Assembly (NCBI GenBank): GCA_937879825.1
Contig: CALFMQ010000308.1
Location: 1-6,186 of the forward strand
Reading direction: 5' to 3'
DNA from: an uncultured Phycisphaerales bacterium
GTDB lineage: Bacteria > Planctomycetota > Phycisphaerae > Phycisphaerales > UBA1924
Length of the DNA stretch: 6,186 nucleotides
The notes beneath the pieces were generated by a model. That model saw only the letters and a program-made list of their open reading frames with translations, made no database searches and had not been told where the DNA came from. Of this stretch, positions 1-5,957 are shown one piece after another (positions within the stretch are counted from its first letter, which is position 1; every line of letters starts with the position of its first letter). The position numbers and the translations under genes are program-made.

Positions 1-938
1 GCCCGCAGCGCCGCGCTCGGGTCCGTCCGGTACCGCTCGCCCACATACCACCCGTCCGGGTAGCCGAGCCGCGCCAGCGCCGCCGACGCCGCCAGCCGCA
101 ACTCCGCCGGGTACAGGTAGTCGTCCGGGCCGGTCGCCTGCGCGGCCCCGCTCCGCGTCCGCTCCACAATCCGGATCAACTGCGCCACCGCCGACGCATC
201 CCCGACCTCGCCGATGATCTGCGCCGCCAGCGCCGCCTGCTCGAACCCCTGCATCGTGTTCGGGTAGATCGCCGCACGAATCACATCACCCGCCGCCGGG
301 TCCCCCAACTTGAACAGCGCCTCGGCGATCGACAACTGCATGTTCCGCGCATCCGGGTGATCAAAGTGCGACCGCTTCGCCGCCGACCGCAGCATCGGCG
401 CCGCCGACGCATCCCCCAACTCACCCAGCATGAACGCGCCCATCGACGCCGAAGAGAAGTCCCGCCCGTTCAGCATGTCCGCAATCGGCGTCAGATCCTG
501 CCGCACGCCGTTCCGGTGCAGCGCAAAGATCGCAGCGCACCGGACCACCACGCTCGGATCATCAAGCAGCGGCCGCACCAGCGCCGTCGTATCACGGAGT
601 TTCAACTGCCCGACCGTCATCGCCGCCGCGTACCGAACCCCCACGTTCGAATCCTGCAGACTCGCGCGCACAATCGGCTCCACCCGCGTCGGCACCGCCT
701 GCAACGCCTCGATCGCGTTCGCCCGCACCTCCGGCTCCGAGTCGAACGCCAGTTCGCTCAAGACCCCGATCGCGCGCTCGCGCATCTGCGACTTCGACAG
801 CGCCAATCCCTCGCCGCCCTGCGCATCCACCACCGGGCCCGGCGAAGCGCCGCCGCCGCCCCCCGACCCACCCGCGCACCCCATCGCGAGCCCCGACACC
901 AACCCAATCACCATCATCCGTGCGCGAATCCCGATCAT
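1..938 (-). CDS. HEAT-repeat lipoprotein, partial (C-terminus beyond left edge)
   Basis: 312 complete codons are present with no stop before the window edge. The start ATG (938-936) overlaps the lnt stop as ATGA; no good ribosome binding site is seen, so translation is probably coupled to lnt. The N-terminus has Arg5 and Arg7, a hydrophobic stretch (about 8-19) and a lipobox-like LAMGC with lipidatable Cys21, then a Gly-rich linker (about 23-30). Ala at +2 would not signal inner-membrane retention under the E. coli rule. From about residue 50 the protein is built of roughly 30-residue helical HEAT / PBS-lyase-like repeats: about 64-95, 96-126, 127-157, 162-190, 197-223, 230-260 and one from 276. 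Typical units are EVRANAIEAL, GVRYAAAMTVGQL and QIIGEVGDASAVAQL. Such repeats usually form protein-binding solenoids. The most likely role is a membrane-anchored scaffold; the partner is unknown. Fold and lipoprotein calls are fairly sure, function is not. Confidence 0.86.
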   Translation of the reverse strand, partial: MIGIRARMMVIGLVSGLAMGCAGGSGGGGGASPGPVVDAQGGEGLALSKSQMRERAIGVLSELAFDSEPEVRANAIEALQAVPTRVEPIVRASLQDSNVGVRYAAAMTVGQLKLRDTTALVRPLLDDPSVVVRCAAIFALHRNGVRQDLTPIADMLNGRDFSSASMGAFMLGELGDASAAPMLRSAAKRSHFDHPDARNMQLSIAEALFKLGDPAAGDVIRAAIYPNTMQGFEQAALAAQIIGEVGDASAVAQLIRIVERTRSGAAQATGPDDYLYPAELRLAASAALARLGYPDGWYVGERYRTDPSAALR

Positions 939-2668
939 GTCTGAGCGTCCGTTTCCTTGGCTGCTTCCCGCTTCTTCCCGCGACAGGACGCCGCCACCAG
1001 CGCCACACCGCACAACGACATCATCCACATCGGCCATTCGCCCGTTCTCGCATAGACAGTCGCGCCGCGAACGCCCGGAGCCACCGAAACCGTCATAACC
1101 CCCGCTCTACGATCGCCCCGCACCCCCGGTTCATCACCGTCCAGCCCCATCCGCACCACGCGCCCCGACGCATCGATCCCCGCGCTGATCCCCGTATTCG
1201 CCGCCCGAACCATGGGAGTCCGCAGCTCCATGCACCGCCACCGCGCCGCCAGCAGGTGATTCTCCCGCACGCCCCGCGCATTCCCGAACCACCCGTCGTT
1301 CGTCAGGTTCAGCATCACCGCCGCCCGGCGCCCGCCCCCATCGAAAACCAGCCGCCTGCACACCGCCGGCATCGTCGCCTCGAAGCAGATCGGCGTCGCA
1401 GCCGCGACCGCCCCCCGATCCGTCCCGATCGAAAGCGCCCGCGCGCGCTCACCCGCATCCAGATCGAACGACATGCCCGACGCGCCCAGCGCCGTCACCT
1501 GCTTCTCGAGCCAGCCCCACGCCGAGATGTACGGCATCACCTCGCCGAAAGGCGTCAGAAACACCTTGTCGTACCGCTCCGGCTTCACCTCGCCGTCATC
1601 AACCACGAACGCGCTGTTGTACTGCTTCGCCCACTCAAACTTGCTCACGTTCCCCGCGTCATCAAACTCGATGTGCAGCCCATCAAACGCGATGCTCCCC
1701 ACAACAATCGGCACCCCCGTCCGCGCCTGCACCAACAACATCTCCATGTACCAATCGAGCGCCGACAGCCCGAGCCGCGCCTGCTCACGCACCGAGTCCG
1801 CCGAGATGCCCACCGACCACGGGTACATCGTCTCGGGCCACACGATCACATCCGGCTTCGGTTCCCCGCCCGACGCCCGCTCCGTCTCGCGCAGCAGAAA
1901 CCCCATCGTCGCCGCCCGCTCCTCCGCGCTCGCCCCCATCTTGTTGCTCTGGGGCACATCCGTCTGCACCACCGCGACCCGCAGCGCACCGCTCGCCTTC
2001 GCGTCCTCGAGCAACTGCCGCCCCGTCCGCAGGTGCAGGAGCAACCCGCCCACCAGCACGAGCACCAGCGCCCCCGCGCCGCCGATCCACCGCGGCGCCA
2101 TCCGCAACCGGGGCCGCTTCGCCACCCGCGAGATCGCAAGCGCGATGCAGGTGTTCATCCACGCCACCATCGCGCTCACGCCGTACGCGCCGATCACCGG
2201 CGCATACGCCGAGATCAGCACCCGATCCGCCAGCGGATGCCCGATCAGATACCACGGATACCCGTGAAACATGATGTGCCCGCGCACAAACTCCAGCGTC
2301 GCCCACAGCGTCGGCGCCACAAACCACAGCGCCAGCCGCGACCCGCGTCGCACCCGCCCCAGCACCATCACAAACACCGCCGGGTACACCGCCAGGTACA
2401 TCGTCATCAATACGAACCCGAGCCGCGTCACATCGTTCGTCCACACCCACCGGTGCAGATACCCCCACGACAACAGCGCCCCCAGCCACACCCCGAGCCC
2501 CACCCGCACCAGCCGCCGATCAGGCCGCGACGCCACGATCAGCGGCACCAGCGCCACCAGCGCCAGCAAGTCCAGCCCGAACGGCGGGAACGCCAGCACA
2601 AACAACACCGAATACGCAACCCCGCACATCAGCCCCATGCGCAATCCGGATGGCGGTCGCTGTTCCAC
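935..2668 (-). CDS. lnt: Apolipoprotein N-acyltransferase Lnt
   Basis: Lnt adds the third acyl chain to the N-terminal cysteine of diacylated lipoproteins at the periplasmic face of the inner membrane. The protein is 577 residues, somewhat longer than the roughly 510 of E. coli. The N-terminal part is a bundle of membrane segments (about 12-30, 33-46, 53-70, 84-104, 112-127, 150-178, 198-213), including the family-typical GYPWYLIGHP (136-145). A nitrilase-type domain starts near 229 (LRVAVVQTDVPQ). The Glu-Lys-Cys triad is intact: Glu279 in VIVWPETMYP, Lys368 in YDKVFLTPFGE and Cys428 in PICFEATMP, followed by LTNDGWFG (455-462). A last membrane segment lies at about 546-562, before a basic tail. 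The start is GTG at 2668; ATG at 2638 (residue 11) is an alternative, and neither has a clear ribosome binding site. The stop overlaps the lipoprotein start. Family assignment is secure. Confidence 0.96.
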   Translation of the reverse strand: MEQRPPSGLRMGLMCGVAYSVLFVLAFPPFGLDLLALVALVPLIVASRPDRRLVRVGLGVWLGALLSWGYLHRWVWTNDVTRLGFVLMTMYLAVYPAVFVMVLGRVRRGSRLALWFVAPTLWATLEFVRGHIMFHGYPWYLIGHPLADRVLISAYAPVIGAYGVSAMVAWMNTCIALAISRVAKRPRLRMAPRWIGGAGALVLVLVGGLLLHLRTGRQLLEDAKASGALRVAVVQTDVPQSNKMGASAEERAATMGFLLRETERASGGEPKPDVIVWPETMYPWSVGISADSVREQARLGLSALDWYMEMLLVQARTGVPIVVGSIAFDGLHIEFDDAGNVSKFEWAKQYNSAFVVDDGEVKPERYDKVFLTPFGEVMPYISAWGWLEKQVTALGASGMSFDLDAGERARALSIGTDRGAVAAATPICFEATMPAVCRRLVFDGGGRRAAVMLNLTNDGWFGNARGVRENHLLAARWRCMELRTPMVRAANTGISAGIDASGRVVRMGLDGDEPGVRGDRRAGVMTVSVAPGVRGATVYARTGEWPMWMMSLCGVALVAASCRGKKREAAKETDAQT

Positions 2669-2675
2669 GGCTCAA

Positions 2676-2705
2676 AGTGTATTGCCGGGTGCCACCGCCT
2701 GTCCG
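2676..2705 (-). promoter_or_regulatory. Candidate promoter just upstream of lnt
   Basis: On the minus strand, CGGACA (2705-2700, 4 of 6 to TTGACA) is followed 18 bp later by TACACT (2681-2676, 4 of 6 to TATAAT). Only 7 bp separate the second box from the GTG at 2668, so transcription would start at or next to the start codon and the message would be leaderless. This agrees with the lack of a Shine-Dalgarno there. Matches of this quality occur by chance, and the consensus used is that of E. coli sigma-70. Confidence 0.22.
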
Positions 2706-2722
2706 CTACGCCGCACGCGGTG

Positions 2723-2757
2723 CTTCCTCCCCCGCCGCCAATGGGGGGCGGGGGAAG
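2723..2757 (-). terminator. GC-rich hairpin between accD and lnt, terminator-like but without a T tract
   Basis: An imperfect inverted repeat lies 31 bases past the accD stop. CTTC (2723-2726) pairs with GAAG (2754-2757), CCCCGCC (2730-2736) with GGCGGGG (2747-2753) and CC (2738-2739) with GG (2745-2746). There is a 3-base bulge, a 1-base bulge and a 5-base loop (AATGG). The stem is thermodynamically strong, but no run of T follows on the minus strand, so it is not a classical intrinsic terminator. It could slow or end transcription, protect the 3' end of the accD message, or do nothing. Confidence 0.4.
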
Positions 2758-2787
2758 TGTCGTGCGTCAGCACGACGGAAGGGGTCA

Positions 2788-3630
2788 TTACTTATTCGCG
2801 TAGTCGATGATCCGCGCGATCTCGTTCCGAAGCTCGTGCCGGTGCACCACCCGGTCAATCAACCCGCTCTGCAGCAGGAACTCCGACCGCTGGAACCCCT
2901 CGGGCAACTCCTGGCGAATCGTCTGCTTGATCACCCGCGGCCCCGCAAACCCGATCAGCGCCTTCGGCTCCGCCACAATGATGTCGCCCAGCATCGCGAA
3001 ACTCGCCGACACGCCGCCCGTCGTCGGGTCCGTCAGCACCGAGATAAACAATCCCCCCGCATCGTCGTGCCGCGCCAGCGCCGCGCTCGTCTTGGCCATC
3101 TGCATCAGCGACAGCCCCGACTCCTGCATCCGCGCCCCGCCCGAGCACGACACCACCACCAGCGGCAGATCGTGCGCCGTCGCGTACTCGATCGACCGCG
3201 TCACAACCTCGCCCACCACGCTCCCCATCGACCCCATCATGAAGGTCAGGTCCAGGCAGCACAGCATCGCCGGACGCCCCTTCACGAACACCCTGCCCGC
3301 CTGCACGCCGTCCCGCTCCCCCGTCCGCTTCTGCTCCGCCGCCAGACGCTCCTTGTACCCCTTCAGGTCCGTGAACTTCAGCGGGTCCCCGCTCACCAGA
3401 TCGTCGAACATCGGCTCGAACGAACCATCATCCGCCAGCTGGCGAATCCGCTCCCGCGCCCCGATCCGGTAGTGATGCTCGCACTCCGGGCACACATGCT
3501 GATTCGCTTCCATCTGCTTGCGGTAGATCATCGCACCGCACGCCGGGCAGCGCAGCCACAAGCCCTCGGGCACCCGTGTCGAGCCCACCGGCTTCAGTTC
3601 CGACCATGTCTTGGAAGTGATCTGCGTCAT
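2788..3630 (-). CDS. accD: Acetyl-CoA carboxylase carboxyltransferase subunit beta
   Basis: AccD pairs with AccA to form the carboxyltransferase that moves the carboxyl group from biotin (on AccB) to acetyl-CoA, giving malonyl-CoA for fatty acid synthesis in the cytoplasm. The protein is 280 residues, in the normal range. An N-terminal four-cysteine zinc ribbon is complete: Cys28 and Cys31 (CPAC), Cys47 and Cys50 (CPEC). The carboxyltransferase/crotonase-type domain follows, with FMMGSMGSVVGE (130-141), SCSGGARMQE (161-170), TDPTTGGVSASFAMLGD (200-216) and GFAGPRVI (227-234), all characteristic of AccD. The start ATG at 3630 has AGGA (3646-3643) 12 bases upstream, slightly far. No accA or folC, frequent neighbours of accD elsewhere, lies in this window. 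It sits 64 bp after the phosphatase-like gene and may share its transcript. Assignment is secure. Confidence 0.97.
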   Translation of the reverse strand: MTQITSKTWSELKPVGSTRVPEGLWLRCPACGAMIYRKQMEANQHVCPECEHHYRIGARERIRQLADDGSFEPMFDDLVSGDPLKFTDLKGYKERLAAEQKRTGERDGVQAGRVFVKGRPAMLCCLDLTFMMGSMGSVVGEVVTRSIEYATAHDLPLVVVSCSGGARMQESGLSLMQMAKTSAALARHDDAGGLFISVLTDPTTGGVSASFAMLGDIIVAEPKALIGFAGPRVIKQTIRQELPEGFQRSEFLLQSGLIDRVVHRHELRNEIARIIDYANK

Positions 3631-3694
3631 ATCGGGCCGCGTTCCTGCAATAACACCCGAATCAGTCTACGCCGATCCGCGCCGCCGCACCGCC

Positions 3695-4327
3695 TCACAC
3701 CCGCGAGGCCAACCGGCTCAACTGCTCGCGGAACATCACCCGCGGAATCGATCGACGCTCCGCCGAAGGCCCGTCCTCCAGCGCCGTCCACAACTCCGAG
3801 ACAGGCCTGCCCGCCAGCACACACCGAATCAACCCATACTCAAAAGGCCGGAGCACCACGCCGATCCGATCGCTCGTCGTCCGCTCGAGCACCCGCGCAA
3901 GCGTCGAAAGAAGCCGGACTTCCGTCTCCACCGTCGGCTCGCCCTCCGGCGGCGTCGCCGAAGTCGGATCCTCGCGCCACTGCGCAAAGGAAGTCGGATA
4001 CCGCTCACCCGCCTCGCTCTCCAGCTGCCCCTCCCACAACCCCGCCGGAGCGCCGTCCAGCGTCTCCAGCCGCCGGATCTTAGGACTCCCGGTCCGGTCC
4101 GCCAGCATCTTCGCCGTGTCGTAGCTCGCCTCGTCCGTCGGGCAATACACCGAACCCAGCGTCAGCCCGCCCGCCACGCTCAACGCATGATTGATCACCG
4201 ACGCCGCGACCGCACGCCCGCCCTCCGTCATCGGAAGGTCAGCCCCGCCCTGCACCCGCCCCGCATCTTCCCAGGTGGTCCGCCCCGATCGGAGCAGAAG
4301 CACATCGACCTGCGGCTTTCGTGCCAT
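3695..4327 (-). CDS. Histidine-phosphatase-fold protein lacking the catalytic histidines (probable pseudo-enzyme)
   Basis: 210 residues. The start ATG at 4327 is chosen over an in-frame ATG at 4351 because GGAGG (4340-4336) lies 8 bases upstream. The N-terminus VDVLLLRSGRTTWEDAGRVQ (7-26) matches the signature of the histidine phosphatase (phosphoglycerate mutase-like) superfamily, normally LxRHGxTxWN..GRxQG, and LPMTEGG (31-37) follows as expected. LWEGQ (97-101) fits the usual GxWEG element, and PPEGEP (126-131) resembles the PGGES region, so the acidic residue may be kept. The phosphorylated histidine of RHG is serine (Arg13-Ser14-Gly15), and the C-terminal VxSHG histidine is absent: the matching stretch, GVVLRPFEYGLIR (156-168), has none. 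The only histidine is His47. The arginine usually found in the SxLxRAxxTA motif is missing from YCPTDEASYDTAKMLA (61-76). Phosphatase or mutase chemistry is therefore unlikely; a binding or regulatory role is inferred. It lies between rpe and accD. Confidence 0.85.
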   Translation of the reverse strand: MARKPQVDVLLLRSGRTTWEDAGRVQGGADLPMTEGGRAVAASVINHALSVAGGLTLGSVYCPTDEASYDTAKMLADRTGSPKIRRLETLDGAPAGLWEGQLESEAGERYPTSFAQWREDPTSATPPEGEPTVETEVRLLSTLARVLERTTSDRIGVVLRPFEYGLIRCVLAGRPVSELWTALEDGPSAERRSIPRVMFREQLSRLASRV

Positions 4328-4335
4328 GGCTGTCG

Positions 4336-4340
4336 CCTCC
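4336..4340 (-). promoter_or_regulatory. Strong Shine-Dalgarno deciding the start of the phosphatase-like gene
   Basis: GGAGG on the minus strand, 8 bases before the ATG at 4327, is the best ribosome binding site in the window. It supports the 210-residue product over the version eight codons longer that starts at 4351. The other starts here have weak or no such sites. Confidence 0.75.
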
Positions 4341-4442
4341 ACTCCATACATCGGCCCCGCGACGCCGCAGGCACGAGATCGGTCAGAACGGTACCACCCT
4401 CACCCGCCCAATCCAAGAGATCATCCCCCACAGACCATCAAA

Positions 4443-5168
4443 TTATCCTCTCAAAGACCGAACAGCCCCGGCTCTATCGGTTCTCGGGCGTCCGAAAATC
4501 GCCGACGCCGCCACCAGCACATCGCACCCAGCCCCCCGGACCCGCCCCGCGTTCTCGGGCGAAACACCCCCATCCATCTCCACCCGCTGCCCCTCCCCGA
4601 CCCGCCCCGCGAGCCATTTCGTCTTCTCCAGCACGCCTTCGATAAACGTCTGCCCGCTGAACCCGGGGTTCACGCTCATCACCAGGAACATCTCGAAGTC
4701 ATCCAGATACGGCTCCACCCACTCGACCGGAGTGGGGGGATTCACAGCGAGCCCCGCGCTCATCCCCGCCTCCCGCACCCGCTCCGCCACAGCCCTCGGG
4801 TCATACCCCCGGCTGAGCGGCGAGTCCCCCGCGCCCGCGTGCCGATCCACCGCCGGCTCAACATGAAAGGTGAAGTGGTCCGCCCCCGCATCCGCGAATC
4901 CCGCGATGTACTGCCCCGGATCCGTCACCATCAGGTGCACATCAAAGAACGCGTGCGGCAACCGCTTCCGGAGCGACTTCACCACCGCGGCGCCCATCGT
5001 CACATTGGGCACAAAGTGCCCGTCCATAACATCGATGTGCAACAGGTCCGCATCGCATTCACCCAGCACATGCGCACACTCATCGCCCAATGCCGCGAAG
5101 TCCGCGCTCAGAATCGACGGCGCAATCAACGGCAATCGCTCGGGCCGCGTCAGCAGGTTCTCAATCAT
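4443..5168 (-). CDS. rpe: Ribulose-phosphate 3-epimerase
   Basis: Rpe interconverts D-ribulose 5-phosphate and D-xylulose 5-phosphate in the pentose phosphate pathway (cytoplasmic, metal-dependent TIM barrel). The family pattern is clear: APSILSADF (16-24), LLHIDVMDGHFVPNVTMG (42-59), DVHLMV (76-81), NPPTP (143-147), VMSVNPGFSGQTFI (163-176), DGGV (199-202) and the late VAASAIFG (219-226). Metal and catalytic residues expected from known structures are all present: Ser18, His44, Asp46, His78 and Asp199. At 241 residues it is longer than the roughly 225 of E. coli: about eight extra at the N-terminus, and a hydrophilic insertion at about 108-121 (RHAGAGDSPLSRG region) just after the FHVEP element. 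The start ATG at 5168 overlaps the stop of the upstream amidotransferase gene as ATGA, with GAGGGG directly before it. The next gene follows after 115 bp. Assignment is secure. Confidence 0.96.
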   Translation of the reverse strand: MIENLLTRPERLPLIAPSILSADFAALGDECAHVLGECDADLLHIDVMDGHFVPNVTMGAAVVKSLRKRLPHAFFDVHLMVTDPGQYIAGFADAGADHFTFHVEPAVDRHAGAGDSPLSRGYDPRAVAERVREAGMSAGLAVNPPTPVEWVEPYLDDFEMFLVMSVNPGFSGQTFIEGVLEKTKWLAGRVGEGQRVEMDGGVSPENAGRVRGAGCDVLVAASAIFGRPRTDRAGAVRSLRG

Positions 5169-5857
5169 CCCCTCACCGTACCCGCAGCACGCACCAGCCG
5201 CCGGAACAACTCGATCCCCAATCCCTCAAACTCCGTCCGCTCCGGGTGCCACTGCACCCCGAGCCAGAACTTCTTGCCCGGATCGTCGATCGCCTCGATC
5301 ACGCCGTCGTGCGCCCGCGCCACCACGCGCATCCGCCCCGCGTCCCGCACCGCCTGGTGGTGGTAACTCTTCACCCAGCCCACCGGCAGCACCTCGTGCC
5401 GAGTCGGCCGAACCTCGTGCGTCCTGTTCTGCCCGTGGTCCGCGTGCGTCGCGATCACCTCCGGCAAATGCTGATCGAGCGACCCGCCCGCCATCAGCGC
5501 CATCATCTGCATCCCCAGGCACACGCCCAGCGTCGCCATGTCCATCTCCGCCGCCACCCGCAAGAGCGCCTCATCAAACCGCTGCCGGTCCGCCGACTCA
5601 ACAACCGCAGACCCATGCGTCGGCTCGCCGTACGCCTCCGTCGCCGGGTCGTCTCCGCCCGTCAGAATCAACCCATCCACCCGGGCAAGTTGCGCCCGCG
5701 CCACCGCATCCGCGTCCGACTTGGGCGGCCCGACCAACACCGGAAGCCCGCCCGCCGCCCACACGCACTCCGCGTACTCCCGCCGCACCCGCGCGCGATC
5801 ACCCTCGATCCCCGTCGCGATCACTATCAACGGCCGTTCATTCTCCACGCGTTTCAT
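5165..5857 (-). CDS. Class I glutamine amidotransferase-like hydrolase (gamma-glutamyl-GABA hydrolase / peptidase C26 type)
   Basis: 230 residues from the ATG at 5857. This start places the first beta strand (PLIVIATG, 9-16) near the N-terminus, as in the family; the frame stays open further upstream, but that stretch would run antisense into guaB. No ribosome binding site is visible. Motifs in order: DGLILTGGDDPATEAYGE (61-78), the nucleophile elbow TLGVCLGMQMMALMAGGSLD (109-128) with Cys113, SYHHQAV (164-170), DGVIEAI (184-190) and GVQWHPE (200-206) with His204 and Glu206. The triad is thus complete. The HHQ element, the DPxxYGE loop and GGSLDQHLPE point to the peptidase C26 group (PuuD, gamma-glutamyl-gamma-aminobutyrate hydrolase) rather than GuaA, HisH or CarA. 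Many C26 members have Arg after the nucleophile; here it is Leu. The substrate is unknown. It overlaps rpe by ATGA and is divergent from guaB. Confidence 0.9.
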   Translation of the reverse strand: MKRVENERPLIVIATGIEGDRARVRREYAECVWAAGGLPVLVGPPKSDADAVARAQLARVDGLILTGGDDPATEAYGEPTHGSAVVESADRQRFDEALLRVAAEMDMATLGVCLGMQMMALMAGGSLDQHLPEVIATHADHGQNRTHEVRPTRHEVLPVGWVKSYHHQAVRDAGRMRVVARAHDGVIEAIDDPGKKFWLGVQWHPERTEFEGLGIELFRRLVRAAGTVRG

Positions 5858-5922
5858 TTCAACATCATCGGGCCGTTGCGCGGCCAATGTCGAGCCATCG
5901 CGGTCGAGTAACTGGGGGGGCA

Positions 5923-5951
5923 TTGACGCCCAACCCCACCTCTGGCAACAT
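5923..5951 (+). promoter_or_regulatory. Candidate guaB promoter, giving a leaderless or nearly leaderless message
   Basis: TTGACG (5923-5928, 5 of 6 to the sigma-70 -35 box) is followed 17 bp later by CAACAT (5946-5951, 3 of 6 to TATAAT). Only 6 bp separate it from the guaB ATG at 5958, so initiation would fall at the start codon. The -35 match and spacing are good, the -10 match poor. The 100 bp between guaB and the divergent amidotransferase gene must also carry the latter's promoter, unless that gene is read from elsewhere; I found no convincing boxes for it. Confidence 0.33.
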
Positions 5952-5957
5952 TGGCAC

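Noticed and set aside
920..2803. 627-codon open frame on the plus strand opposite lnt
   Set aside because: Composition is extremely Arg/His/Pro-rich and without recognisable motifs. It is the antisense of a clear lnt gene and stays open because the complements of stop codons are rare on the G-rich minus strand.
3695..4327. Calling the phosphatase-like gene a pseudogene or an active SixA/GpmB-type enzyme
   Set aside because: The frame is intact with a strong ribosome site, so it is not evidently broken, and the missing histidines argue against an active enzyme.
4228..4431. 67-codon minus-strand open frame starting in the rpe/phosphatase gap
   Set aside because: It runs into the phosphatase-like gene in another frame and has no recognisable content; the GGAGG site serves the ATG at 4327.
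2650..4645. Long plus-strand open frames opposite accD and the phosphatase-like gene (2650-4083, 3611-4645)
   Set aside because: Same Arg/His/Pro-rich antisense character, overlapping two well-supported minus-strand genes.
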